Translations under genes and position numbers: made by a program
Shown: positions 51,653 to 64,000 of the stretch, one piece after another
Position numbering within the stretch: position 1 is the stretch's first letter
Layout: the number at the start of each line of letters is the position of its first letter
DNA from: Mesorhizobium loti
Lineage (GTDB): Bacteria; Pseudomonadota; Alphaproteobacteria; Rhizobiales; Rhizobiaceae
Reading direction: 5' to 3'
Length of the DNA stretch: 64,000 nt
NCBI GenBank assembly: GCA_002356515.1
Contig: AP017605.1
Span: 3,729,001 to 3,793,000 of the forward strand
Notes under the pieces: generated by a model
Database searches by the model: none
The model's input: the letters and a program-made list of their open reading frames with translations, nothing else
What the model was told of the DNA's origin: nothing

Positions 51653-52028
51653 GTGACCCAGCGCACGTTCATCATCTTGCTCATCCTGCTGGCGATGGCG
51701 GTCGCGCTGTCGGCGACATCGTTTCCCGGTTCGATGATCGGCTTCCTGTTCGCGATCACCGGAGTTTCCTTCGTTGCCGTACCGGGAGCGGCCATCGGCG
51801 ACGCGCTCAAGCAGGGCGGCATTCCTGTAACCGGCGAGCAACTCCTGTGGGCTCTGGCCGGCCTCTACGCCCCTGCTCCCCCTTGGCGCCGCCGTGCAGG
51901 CATGGCTGCGGTTGAGGCGAGGTGATTTCGACAGAGCCCGATCAGCAGCGCTGCGCCTGGCACTCCTGCTGGCGCTGCCGCTGATTGCCTGGCTTTCGGT
52001 CAATTCAATGCAGCGTGCCTGGCCGTGA
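51653..52028 (+). pseudogene. Small membrane protein gene interrupted by one frameshift
   Basis: Reading from a GTG at 51653 (GGAG upstream) gives FIILLILLAMAVALSATSF, GFLFAITGVSFVAVPG and QLLWALAGLYA. After the C run at 51870-51873 the frame goes out of phase. Skipping one C lets it continue as LLPLGAAVQAWLRLRRG and a final hydrophobic LRLALLLALPLIAWLSV to a TGA at 52026. The intact protein would be about 125 aa with three or four membrane segments. Either a real +1 mutation or a base-calling error. Confidence 0.6.
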
Positions 52029-52209
52029 AGCGTCGCCAGGTCTGTCGCGCGGTTCGCGGGCGCGGCCGATCCACCTGATGGACACAGGCGAAATTCACCC
52101 GCGCATTAAGTTCATTTGACCGGCTTCGATTGAACGGTAGGTTTGAGAATAAACCGCCGATTGCCGCATGGGGTCGGTTCCCGTCCCATGCGCGCAGAGG
52201 CCGCCTGTT

Positions 52210-52979
52210 TTGAGCATTTTCGATCGATTTTCCCTGAAGGGACGTGTGGCCCTGATCACCGGCGGCGGACGCGGCCTCGGCTTCGAGATAGCGTGCGCCT
52301 TTGCCGAAGCCGGGGCCCATGTCGTGGTGACCGGCCGCACCGCCGCCACGCTCGATGGTGCTGTCGCTGCCATCACGAGAAATGGCGGCAGCGCGCAGGC
52401 GGCGGTCTTCGACGTGGCCGACATCGGAGCGGGCCGCGCGATGATCGCCGAGATCAGCAAGACCCGAGGCCGTCTCGACATCCTGGTCAACAATGTCGGC
52501 GCCCGCGACAGGCGGCCGCTCGCCGCCTTCAACGACGACGACATTCTCGACCTGATCAGGACGGATCTGTTGTCGGCGATCTCGCTGTCGCGCGATGCGG
52601 CCGAGATCATGAAGGCCCAAGGTCATGGCCGGCTGATCGCGGTGACCTCGATCGTCGGCGAGATGGCGCGGCCCGGCGACGCCATCTACCCCGCCGCCAA
52701 GCAAGGGCTGACCGGGCTGATGCGCAGCATCGCCGTCGAATATGGCGCCCACGGCGTGACCAGCAACGCCATCGCGCCGGGAATGTTCGCCACCGAGATC
52801 AATGCCGCGATGGCGGCAAACCCGATCTGGTTGCCTTCGCCCGCCAGCGGGTTCCGCTGCAGCGCTGGGGGCGGCCGCAGGAGATCGCCGGCGCCGCGCT
52901 TTTCCTCGCCAGCGAGGCGGCCTCCTTCGTCAACGGGCACGTCCTGACCGTTGATGGCGGCATGTCGATCCAAATGTGA
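52210..52979 (+). pseudogene. SDR oxidoreductase gene interrupted by one frameshift
   Basis: From a TTG at 52210, residues show an intact SDR start: [33 protein letters not shown], and the Tyr/Lys of [11 protein letters not shown]. At AANP (near 52823) the frame changes. One extra G would let it continue [20 protein letters not shown] to the normal SDR end [15 protein letters not shown] and TGA at 52977. All catalytic residues lie before the break, but the C-terminal part would be lost. The intact length would be about 256 aa. Confidence 0.75.
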
Positions 52980-53008
52980 CGATTGCCGGCAGTATCTGGA
53001 GGAGGTTT

Positions 53009-54837
<1,829 letters not shown>

Positions 54838-54841
<4 letters not shown>

Positions 54842-56484
54842 TCAGCCAATTCCGTCGTCGATATGCCGGCCGAATTGTCATAGCCGAACTCCCGGCAGAA
54901 GCAGTCGACGCGCTCAAGAAACGGCGGCGGCAGCCCGCGCAGATAGGTCCTGAACGCTTCATTGCGCTCCCATTTTCTCAGCGAGGTCGACCGAATGGGA
55001 TTGTTTGCATCGCGGCTGAAGAGCGTAGCCGTCGTCAGGCCGAAGGAGCGGGCAATCCTCGCCTGCACGATGTCCGGCTCGGCGATCAGGTCCTCATAGC
55101 GCAAATAGGAGATGACCCTTTCCGGCTGGGCCTGTCGCAACCGCATCAAACCGTCATACTCGGCCTCCCAGCGCTCCATGGTCACGTGAAAAGGCCGCAG
55201 AGCAATGGTCTCCGGATGAGAGCTGGTCAGCACGTCGAAAGGATGCCGCACGCAATAGATCAGGCCGACCGAGGCCGGCAAGTCCTCAAGATCCCTATAG
55301 CTCACGAAAGTGCGTTTTACGACCAGGTTGGCTTGGTAGCGATCCAGTTCGATCAGTGTCTGGTACGGCGCTTCGCCGGCATGGATATAGATATCCTCAA
55401 AACAGCCCATCAGATTGAGGCTGAGCGTGGTGCCGCTGCGCGCACAGCCGGCGATGAAAATTCTGTTTCGCGGTCTCATTGCCGAACGCAGCATTGGCGC
55501 CTTGCGTCGAAGGTGCCAGAAAAACCGCCGCGCGCGGCGACGCAACGTCGCAATCGGCTTCCGGGCCGCGGTGGCCCGCACCTCGGAAAAGCCAAGCTCG
55601 GCGAGCGCGATTCCGCTTTCTCCGGCGACCGCATAGAGCAGCCAGCTCTGATCGTCCTGCTCAAAAATGGCCGGGTCTCGCAACGCGTTTTCCCTGCCCT
55701 TTGCCAGACCGATTCGGCTGGGGCGGATCGGCAAACCGGCCCCTTCGAACTCCATCAGCGGCCGCAGCACTTCGCTGTCCCCGCGCACGGTCCAGTCCTG
55801 CCAATCCTCTGCGAGATCGATCGTGCCGTAAAGGATCCGTTCCGGCGCGTCGCCCCGACGTGTGTAATAGACCCGCAGCCAGCGGCCGGACTTCTGCAGC
55901 GCGACATGGCGTGGGGCGAGATCGCGCCGCATGGCGGGCAGCACGACCGGACCGCGTTGGAAATCCGAAATGCCGTTTCTAGATCGGTAGACGGTGATCG
56001 CTCCCGTTCCAAGCAAACCGTACCACCAGCCATCGTGACGGAAGATGCGCGCGTAGAACGGCCCGAGCGGCTCGGAAAGCGGAGTGAAACGAAGCCCGTC
56101 GACGGATGTCGCGGCGAAGCTCGTCTGGCCTTCGCCGGATTTTGCCGGGCCGTGAAAATACATCACGAAATGCCGAAGCTTGCGGTCGACGTGAACATCC
56201 GGCGAGGCGATATGCCCGACGATGAATGGGCATTGATCGAGAGACAGCACACCACCGGGGTGGATGCGCCAAGGCCCGTGCAGCGAATCGGAGTAGGCAA
56301 GGCGGATATAGGTCCCCATGTGGTGGGCAAAGTAGAGATAGTAGGCACCAAGCCGACCGGGCACCCAGTCGGGCATGCTGATCAGCGACGGCCCGTTGAT
56401 GTTGGCCCCGTCATCGCCGGGCAGCATATCCGGCGTAATGACGGGGCCGTGTCGCATGGCAGTGACACGGATTTGCGGAATCAT
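54838..56484 (-). CDS. Fusion protein: glycosidase-like beta-propeller plus sulfotransferase
   Basis: 548 aa. Residues 1-305 look like a five-bladed propeller of the GH43/GH32-type clan, with blade repeats such as YYLYFAHHMGTYIRLAYSDS, PDVHVDRKLRHFVMYFHGP and WLRVYYTRRGD. After a basic linker (LRRRARRFFWHLRRKAP), residues 338-530 form a sulfotransferase: RIFIAGCARSGTTLSLNLM is the PAPS 5'-phosphosulfate loop, and VGLIYCVRHPFDVLTSSHP fits the 3'-phosphate site. No signal peptide. Catalytic residues of the propeller are not certain. Its role could be carbohydrate sulfation; this is inference. It overlaps recQ by four bases. Confidence 0.75.
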
Positions 56485-56660
56485 GCGGCACGCGCCCTTG
56501 GCGGAGATTTCAGCTTACCGCATTCGGTACAACGCCATGGATGCAAACGGAAGGTCAAACAATAGCCATGTGAGCCTCGCCTGCCCTTGCGGCAAGTGCT
56601 CCCAGCTGGATTCGGGCTGGCTCTGATGTAAGCTGGACTGGAGCAAGGAGAGAGCGCGCG

Positions 56661-58082
56661 ATGCTTCAGGTGAGACAGGATGTCCTCGGCGAGCGATTCC
56701 AGCTACAGCGCACAGTCTTCGAGAAGCAGCCTTTTCCGGACCTGAGCGTTCGGAAAGACCGCCTGAAGCGCCTGCTGGCCCTGACCGAACGGCACGAAGC
56801 CGAGATTTGCGCCGCGATCAACGCCGACTTCGGCAGCCGCTCGACACACGAGACACGCCTTGCCGAACTGTTTGTCGTGCGCGCCGGTATCCGCCACACG
56901 CTGTCTCATCTGAAGGGCTGGATGCGGGAGCGTCGTGTCGCCACCACCTTGCCGTTCCTGCCGGGCAAAAATCGCCTCGTGCCGCAGCCGCTCGGCGTCG
57001 TTGGCATAGTCTCGCCATGGAACTACCCCTTCCAGCTTGCCGTCGCGCCGGTCACGGCAGCGCTTGCCGCCGGCAATCGCGTGCTGGTCAAGCCGTCCGA
57101 ACTGACGCCGGCTTTCTCGGAGTTGTTGGCCAGATTGGCCGCCGAGCATTTTTCGCCCGACGAGTTGAGCGTCATCACCGGCGATGCCGAGATGGGCAAG
57201 GCCTTCGTGTCGATGCCGTTCGATCATCTGCTGTTCACCGGCTCGACCGCGGTCGGCCGCCAGGTCGCGATCGCCGCTGCCGCCAACCTGACCCCGGTGA
57301 CGCTCGAGCTCGGTGGCAAGTCGCCGGCGATCTTCGATCCCTCCTGCGATCTCGATGCGGCAACAGCCAGCATTGCCTATGGCAAGCTGCTCAATGCCGG
57401 TCAGACCTGCATCGCGCCGGACTATCTGCTGGTGCCGAAGGGGCAGGCAGGCACGGTCACGGCCAAGCTCGCAGCCGCGGTGGCGCGGCTCTACCCCACG
57501 CTGCGCGACAACCCCGACTACACCGCCATCATCAGCGACCGGCACTTTCAGCGCCTGCGCGCCATGATCGCGGAAGCCCGCGAGGCCGGCGCCGATGTCA
57601 CCGAAATCAACCCGGCCGGCGAAGACCTTGGCGCCACGAGCCGCAAGCTTTTGCCGACCCTGGTTCGAAACGCCGGACCTGACCTGCGGCTGATGCGCGA
57701 GGAGATTTTCGGCCCGGTGCTGCCGATCGTCGAATACGGCACCGTCGACGAGGCGATCAGCCATGTGAACCAGGCCGACCGGCCGCTGGCGCTCTACTGG
57801 TTCGGCAATGACAGCACCAACCGCCAGCGCATCCTGCGTGAGACGGTCGCCGGCGGCGTCACCATCAACGACTGCATGCTGCATCTGGTGCAGGAGAACC
57901 AGCCTTTCGGCGGCGTCGGCGCCAGCGGCATGGGCGCCTATCACGGGCAATGGGGCTTCCGCACCTTCAGCAAGGAGAAGCCGGTTTTCCTGCAGTCGCG
58001 CGTGAGCGCCGGCGCCCTGCTGCGACCGCCCTACGGCAAGACGTTCGAGCGGCTGTTCGGCCTGCTTCAGCGGATCACCTGA
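56661..58082 (+). CDS. calB: Aldehyde dehydrogenase, coniferyl aldehyde dehydrogenase type
   Basis: 473 aa. ALDH core: GIVSPWNYPFQLAVAPVTAALAAGN, TLELGGKSPAIF with the catalytic Glu, and NAGQTCIAPDYLLVP with the active Cys. The short N-terminus and the LRRRP-free end LLRPPYGKTFERLFGLL match the class-3 ALDH / CalB group. It would oxidise coniferaldehyde or fatty aldehydes to acids. No partner gene beside it supports a precise substrate. The symbol is tentative. Confidence 0.85.
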   Translation: MLQVRQDVLGERFQLQRTVFEKQPFPDLSVRKDRLKRLLALTERHEAEICAAINADFGSRSTHETRLAELFVVRAGIRHTLSHLKGWMRERRVATTLPFLPGKNRLVPQPLGVVGIVSPWNYPFQLAVAPVTAALAAGNRVLVKPSELTPAFSELLARLAAEHFSPDELSVITGDAEMGKAFVSMPFDHLLFTGSTAVGRQVAIAAAANLTPVTLELGGKSPAIFDPSCDLDAATASIAYGKLLNAGQTCIAPDYLLVPKGQAGTVTAKLAAAVARLYPTLRDNPDYTAIISDRHFQRLRAMIAEAREAGADVTEINPAGEDLGATSRKLLPTLVRNAGPDLRLMREEIFGPVLPIVEYGTVDEAISHVNQADRPLALYWFGNDSTNRQRILRETVAGGVTINDCMLHLVQENQPFGGVGASGMGAYHGQWGFRTFSKEKPVFLQSRVSAGALLRPPYGKTFERLFGLLQRIT

Positions 58083-58192
58083 TCAAGCGTCGTGGCCTCC
58101 GCGCATTAAGTCTATATTCACCATGATCCGGCAGGTTCCAATTCTGCGGTGATGTTTTTGAGTACCGCGGCGCGACAAGCGCCCAGGCAACA

Positions 58193-58224
58193 AACCCGCG
58201 CCTCCTTTGAGGGCGCGGGTTTTT
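58193..58224 (+). terminator. Rho-independent terminator, 110 bases after the aldehyde dehydrogenase
   Basis: AACCCGCGCC and GGGCGCGGGTTTTT form a 9-bp stem around TCCTTTGA. It faces the convergent cupin gene and can serve both directions. Confidence 0.85.
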
Positions 58225-58263
58225 CATTTCGAAAGAGAGCGCGAAGTCGGCCGCGGCTCGCCC

Positions 58264-58602
58264 TCAGGCGAGGAAATCAGCCCGGTGCGGCGTAAAACTG
58301 TCGACCAGCCGCCCCGCTTCCAGCGCCTTGACGCCATGCACCAGACCCGACGGCACGATGAAGCTGCCCCCGGTTTCGAGGATTTCGGTTTGGCCGTCGA
58401 TGGTCACCTCGAAACGGCCTTCGGCGACATAGCTCGACTGGACATGTGGATGCGAATGCAAGGCGCCGACACCGCCCTTGTCGAAACCGAATTCGACCAG
58501 CATCAGCTCATCGGTGGAGAGGAGAACGCGCCGCCTGTTGCCGTCCGGCGTTGGTGTCCAGGCGCCCTCGCCGGCATGCGCGAAGATCTTCGTCATCGTC
58601 AT
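58264..58602 (-). CDS. Cupin-domain protein, KdgF-like
   Basis: 112 aa, single cupin. Metal ligands show as ALHSHPHVQSSYVAEGRFEV, where His-x-His and a following Glu match cupin motif 1, and LVHGV in motif 2. Of the KdgF type, which opens 4,5-unsaturated uronates in pectin and alginate breakdown. Being just downstream of uxaC in a uronate cluster supports this. Confidence 0.8.
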   Translation of the reverse strand: MTMTKIFAHAGEGAWTPTPDGNRRRVLLSTDELMLVEFGFDKGGVGALHSHPHVQSSYVAEGRFEVTIDGQTEILETGGSFIVPSGLVHGVKALEAGRLVDSFTPHRADFLA

Positions 58603-58628
58603 CTCCTCATTGCGGACGGCAGCATGCG

Positions 58629-60038
58629 TCAGAGCCGATAGGCTTTCTTGGCCAGCGTATAGGCCAATTCCCCTGCCAGCTCATGCGCCTCGTCCTCACG
58701 CAGCCGGTGCTCGGCGACAAGGCGCGCAAGGAAGGCGCAGTCGACCCGGCGCGCCACATCGTGGCGAGCCGGGATCGAGGGAAAGGCGCGCGTATCGTCG
58801 TTGAAGCCGACAGTGTTGTAGAAGCCGGCCGTCTCGGTCGTCATCTCGCGGAAGCGGCGCATGCCCTCCGGACTGTCGTGGAACCACCAGGCCGGCCCGA
58901 GCTTCAGCGCCGGATAAACGCCGGCCAGCGGCGCCAGTTCGCGCGCATAGCTGCTCTCGTCGAGCGTGAAGAGGATCACGGTCAGGTCACGCTCCAACCC
59001 GACGCAGTCGAGCAGCGGCTTCAGCGCGGTCACATAGTCGGTCCGCGTCGGAATATCGAAACCCTTGTCGCGACCGAACTTCTTGAAAACGTCCGGCGAA
59101 TGGTTGCGCCAGGAGCCGGGATGGATCTGCAGCACCAGCCCGTCATCCCGGCTCATCTTGGCCATTTCGGTGAGCATCTGGGCGCGGAACAGTTTTCGCT
59201 CGCGCTCGTCCTCCGAGCCGCGGCGGATGCGGTTGAACAGCTCCTGTGCCGCCGCGTCTGAGAGATTGGCGGTCTCGGCCGTCGGATGGCCGTGGTCGGA
59301 TGAGGTCGCGCCAAAACTTTTGAAGAAGGCGCGGCGCTGGCGATGCGCGTCGAGATAACCGGCCCAGCTGCCGGTGTCGCAGCCGGTGATCTCGCCCAGC
59401 CGGTCGAGATTGGCCGAAAACCCGTCGAAATCGGGATCGACAACCGCGTCCGGCCGATAGGCGGTGACGACGCGGCCCTCCCAGCCGCTGTCGCGGATCA
59501 TCTTATGCCATTTGAGATCGTCGAGCGCGCCTTCGGTCGTGGCGATGACCTCGATGTTGAAACGCTCGAACAGAGCGCGGGGGCGGAAATTCTCCCACTG
59601 CAGCACCGTCGCGATCGTGTCGTAATGCCGGTCGGCTGTCGCTGCATCCAGCGGCTCTTCGATGCCGAACAGATGCGCCAGCACATGGTCGAGCCAGAGC
59701 CGGGTCGGCGTGCCACGAAACAGGTAGTAGTGCTCGGCAAAGCGCCGCCAGATGGACCTGCCGTCGGTCTCGACCGGGGCGCCGTCCAGGCTCGCCACGC
59801 CGAGATCCTCCAGACGCACGCCCTGGCTGAACAGCATGCGGAAGATGTAGTGGTCGGGCACGATGAGCAGTTGCGCCGGATCCGGGAAGGGCTCGTTCTG
59901 TGCATACCAGCGCGGATCGGTGTGACCATGCGGGCTGACGATGGGCAGGTTCTTGACGCCGGCGTAGAGGTCGCGGGCAAGCGAGCGCGAATGCGCTTCG
60001 GAGGGAAACAGCAGGTCCGGATCGGTCAGCGCGACCAT
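58629..60038 (-). CDS. uxaC: Glucuronate isomerase
   Basis: 469 aa from ATG 60038 (GGAGGAG upstream); the frame to 60116 is not supported. Amidohydrolase-related fold, with NLPIVSPHGHTDPRWYAQN (metal site) near residue 30 and LQIHPGSWRNHSPD further on. It converts glucuronate to fructuronate and galacturonate to tagaturonate. It is divergent from the reductase gene that takes the next step. Confidence 0.94.
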   Translation of the reverse strand: MVALTDPDLLFPSEAHSRSLARDLYAGVKNLPIVSPHGHTDPRWYAQNEPFPDPAQLLIVPDHYIFRMLFSQGVRLEDLGVASLDGAPVETDGRSIWRRFAEHYYLFRGTPTRLWLDHVLAHLFGIEEPLDAATADRHYDTIATVLQWENFRPRALFERFNIEVIATTEGALDDLKWHKMIRDSGWEGRVVTAYRPDAVVDPDFDGFSANLDRLGEITGCDTGSWAGYLDAHRQRRAFFKSFGATSSDHGHPTAETANLSDAAAQELFNRIRRGSEDERERKLFRAQMLTEMAKMSRDDGLVLQIHPGSWRNHSPDVFKKFGRDKGFDIPTRTDYVTALKPLLDCVGLERDLTVILFTLDESSYARELAPLAGVYPALKLGPAWWFHDSPEGMRRFREMTTETAGFYNTVGFNDDTRAFPSIPARHDVARRVDCAFLARLVAEHRLREDEAHELAGELAYTLAKKAYRL

Positions 60039-60189
60039 GGGAAAGCGGCTCCTCCCAGTTTGGATAGCGGTACGTTCGGGCCAAGGCGAAGTCAATGTGC
60101 GCAGGCAAAACGGCATCCTTGCGGCAGGCGCAAACAGGTGTTACGCCGCCTGTCATCCGCCGCGTCCCCAAGCCCTCAGCCCCGGTATC

Positions 60190-61686
60190 ATGATGACCAG
60201 AAGCCATCTGTCCGACGCCACGCTACAGAAGCTGCCCGCCGGGACCAAAATTCCCGCATATGATCGCGGCAAGGTTGCCCCTGGCATCGTGCATCTCGGC
60301 GTCGGCGCCTTCCATCGCGCCCATCAGGCCGCCTATGTCGACGAGTGCCTGGCGGCGGGCGAAACGGACTGGGGCATTGTCGGTGTCTCCTTGCGCAGCC
60401 CCGACACGCGCGATGCGCTGGCGCCGCAGGACGGGCTCTACACGCTGGCGATCCGCAGCAGTGGTGTGGAAGAGCTGCGCGTCATCGGCTCGATTCAGTC
60501 GATGCTGGTGGCGCCGGAAGATCCGGGCGCCGTGCTGGCCGTTCTGACCGATCCGCGCACCCGCATCGTCACGCTGACCATCACCGAGAAGGCCTATCTC
60601 AGGGCGGCGGGCGGAGGGCTGGACACCGCTCATCCCGACATCATCCACGATCTGGCCAATCCGCGAACACCGAAGACCGCGCATGGTTTTCTTGCCGAGG
60701 CGCTTGCCCGGCGACGCGCCACGGGTACATCCGCCTTCACCGTGCTGTGCTGCGACAACCTGCCCGCCAATGGCGCCACACTGCACCGGCTGCTGATCGA
60801 ATTCGCCGCATTGCGCGATGCCAGGCTCGCCACGGCGGACGATACCGCAATCGCCGACCACATCGCAAACCAGGTCGCCTTTCCCTCCAGCATGGTCGAC
60901 CGCATCGTGCCGGCGACGACGGACGCCGATCGGACGCGCGTCGCTGGCGAACTCGGCGTCGAAGATGCCTGGCCCGTGATGACCGAGCCCTTCCGCCAAT
61001 GGGTGGTCGAAGACAATTTTCCGGCAGGCCGGCCGGCCTGGGAAAAGTTCGGCGTCACCATGGTCGGCGATGTCGGTCCCTTCGAGGACATGAAGCTCAG
61101 GCTGCTCAACGGCGCGCATTCAGGCATCGCCTATCTCGGCCTGCTCAGCGGCCACGCCACCGTCGACCGCGCTTTCGCCGATCCGGCGATCCGGCAATTT
61201 GTCGACGGGCTCTGGGCCGAAGCCATCCCGACATTGCCGGAAGATGCCGGGCTCGACACATCAACCTACACAGCCGAGCTTGCCGAGCGTTTTTCAAACA
61301 CAGCGCTCGCCCACCGCACGGCGCAGATCGCCAATGATGGCAGCCAGAAACTGCCACAGCGGATCATCGCGTCCGCCATCGAGTGCCTCGAAGCCGGTAC
61401 CGAGTTCGTACATCTCACGCTGGTGGTGGCGGCCTGGATCGCCGCCTGCGCCGCGCGTGGAAAAACCTTGCCCGAAAGCCATTTCACCGATCCGCTCGAT
61501 GCAGCGTTGACGGTGCTTTTGGACCAGCAGCTACCGGCGAACGAGACCGTGACGGCGGTGTTCGACCTGGCCGGCTTCGCTGGAGACCACGCCGAACGCC
61601 AGACGCTGATCGAACTCGTGGCCGTGCATCTGGTCCACTTGCGGCGGGATGGTCCGACACTGGCCTTTGCCGCCTTGGGCATTTAA
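60190..61686 (+). CDS. uxuB: Fructuronate reductase (mannitol dehydrogenase family)
   Basis: 498 aa from ATG 60190 (or 60193). NAD site IVHLGVGAFHRAHQAAYVDE at the N-terminus, and the polyol dehydrogenase C-terminus with KLRLLNGAHSGIAYLG, including the catalytic Lys and Asn. The family has mannitol, altronate and fructuronate enzymes. Position next to uxaC makes fructuronate the best guess. Later pathway genes (uxuA, kdgK, kdgA) are not in the window. Confidence 0.82.
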   Translation: MMTRSHLSDATLQKLPAGTKIPAYDRGKVAPGIVHLGVGAFHRAHQAAYVDECLAAGETDWGIVGVSLRSPDTRDALAPQDGLYTLAIRSSGVEELRVIGSIQSMLVAPEDPGAVLAVLTDPRTRIVTLTITEKAYLRAAGGGLDTAHPDIIHDLANPRTPKTAHGFLAEALARRRATGTSAFTVLCCDNLPANGATLHRLLIEFAALRDARLATADDTAIADHIANQVAFPSSMVDRIVPATTDADRTRVAGELGVEDAWPVMTEPFRQWVVEDNFPAGRPAWEKFGVTMVGDVGPFEDMKLRLLNGAHSGIAYLGLLSGHATVDRAFADPAIRQFVDGLWAEAIPTLPEDAGLDTSTYTAELAERFSNTALAHRTAQIANDGSQKLPQRIIASAIECLEAGTEFVHLTLVVAAWIAACAARGKTLPESHFTDPLDAALTVLLDQQLPANETVTAVFDLAGFAGDHAERQTLIELVAVHLVHLRRDGPTLAFAALGI

Positions 61687-61688
61687 AC

Positions 61689-61716
61689 AAAAAAGCGAGG
61701 CAAGGCCCCGCTTTTT
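61689..61716. terminator. Bidirectional rho-independent terminator between uxuB and atpC
   Basis: AAAAGCGAGGC and GCCCCGCTTTT pair with one mismatch around AAG, with A and T runs on both sides, so it can end uxuB and the atp operon. Confidence 0.75.
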
Positions 61717-61738
61717 ATCAAGTCACTCGATGCAGACT

Positions 61739-62146
61739 TCAGGCCGGGAGAATCGCGCCTTCCAGCGTGGTGAGCTGGCTGAGGAACTGCTCGGCCTTGC
61801 TGCGCGCCTGGTCGTCCTTGGCGTCTGCGGCATCTTCCTTGGCTTCCTGGATGCGGCGCGCGAGATCCGCACGATCGACATCCTTCACGGCGACAGCCGA
61901 TTCCGCCAGCAGCGTGCAGCCGGCCGGAACGATGTCGGCGAAGCCGCCGAACACGACATAGCGTTCTTCGCCGCCCGCCGCGGTCTTCACGGTGACGACA
62001 CCCGGCTTGATTGTGGTCATGACCGGCGCGTGATGCGCCATCACGGTCATCTCGCCTTCGGCGCCCGGAATGACGACGGACTCGACCTGCTCGGAAACCA
62101 GCAGGCGCTCCGGCGAGACCAGTTCGAATTTGAAAGCTTCAGCCAT
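61739..62146 (-). CDS. atpC: ATP synthase F1 epsilon subunit
   Basis: 135 aa from ATG 62146. N-terminal beta sandwich: FKFELVSPERLLVSEQVESV, VIPGAEGEMTVMAHHAPVM, VVFGGFADI. Then the two-helix C-terminal part (ADLARRIQEAKEDAADAK). Last gene of the F1 operon. Confidence 0.96.
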   Translation of the reverse strand: MAEAFKFELVSPERLLVSEQVESVVIPGAEGEMTVMAHHAPVMTTIKPGVVTVKTAAGGEERYVVFGGFADIVPAGCTLLAESAVAVKDVDRADLARRIQEAKEDAADAKDDQARSKAEQFLSQLTTLEGAILPA

Positions 62147-62154
62147 GATCACTT

Positions 62155-62245
62155 TAGCGAGTAGGGATTAGTGAGTAGCGAGTAGGGAAGAAACTCGCTC
62201 GGCTCACCTTGCCCTATTCGCTACTCCCTATTCGCTATTCGCTTC
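62155..62245. repeat. Imperfect inverted and tandem repeat between atpD and atpC
   Basis: GTAGCGAGTAGGG near 62178 pairs with CCCTATTCGCTAC near 62213-62225, and the right arm repeats CCCTATTCGCTA twice. The 91-base AT-richer unit would fold into a hairpin in the operon mRNA. Similar repeats are scattered in Mesorhizobium. Confidence 0.6.

Positions 62246-64000
<1,755 letters not shown>

Overview
The window is GC-rich bacterial chromosome with dense, mostly short-spaced genes, and it reads as an alphaproteobacterium of the order Rhizobiales, most likely Mesorhizobium or a close relative. The support is gene content and order: obgE-proB-proA-nadD followed by rsfS-rlmH-envC-ctpA-divergent polysaccharide deacetylase-rppH; a GapR/DUF2312 gene; a liv operon carrying a DUF6867 membrane protein; an AtpD with an Ala/Lys-rich N-terminal extension; and palindromic intergenic repeats of the rhizobial type. 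The genus is inferred from family knowledge; no search was run. I see no phage, insertion sequence, CRISPR array or rRNA. One tRNA-Ser(CGA) is present.

Region by region. 1-3.8 kb: end of an MBL-fold hydrolase, msrB with a clear terminator, two small hypotheticals, a HAD hydrolase, an AraC regulator and gapR. 3.9-7.4 kb: pyruvate carboxylase. 7.7-13.6 kb: branched-chain amino acid ABC transporter (livH-M-G-F, DUF6867, livJ). 14.0-15.5 kb: solitary ectoine synthase-like gene divergent from a LysR regulator. 15.5-19.6 kb: trans-4-hydroxy-L-proline catabolism (epimerase, D-hydroxyproline oxidoreductase, deaminase) divergent from a GntR regulator, with ATATATCA palindromes between them. 19.6-24.3 kb: small secreted protein, HxlR regulator divergent from a SnoaL-SDR pair, then mmsA divergent from a LysR regulator. 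24.4-27 kb: two overlapping lipoprotein genes, one with a phospholipase A2 signature and one of the phospholipase D family. 27-31.4 kb: dadA, two Rnk-like proteins, alanine racemase, rppH. 31.4-43.3 kb: envelope, ribosome-assembly and proline genes, interrupted by mscS and an MFS transporter. 43.4-46.6 kb: EEP-family hydrolase, two GNAT acetyltransferases, rpmA, rplU. 47-52 kb: tRNA-Ser, a small secreted protein, a complete opine/basic-amino-acid-type ABC transporter, then two genes that each carry a single-base frameshift. 53-58 kb: recQ, a glycosidase-like/sulfotransferase fusion, an aldehyde dehydrogenase. 58.2-61.7 kb: hexuronate catabolism (cupin, uxaC, fructuronate reductase). 61.7-64 kb: atpC, atpD and the end of atpG.

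Much of the accessory content concerns uptake and breakdown of amino acids and plant-derived carbon: branched-chain and basic amino acids, hydroxyproline, D-amino acids, uronates and methylmalonate semialdehyde, as expected of a root-associated soil bacterium. The least ordinary items are the overlapping PLA2-like/PLD lipoprotein pair, the glycosidase-like/sulfotransferase fusion overlapping recQ, the solitary EctC with its iron-binding residues kept, a hydroxyproline oxidoreductase whose N-terminus is encoded by an intergenic repeat, and the two adjacent frameshifted genes. I do not claim a wholly new system.
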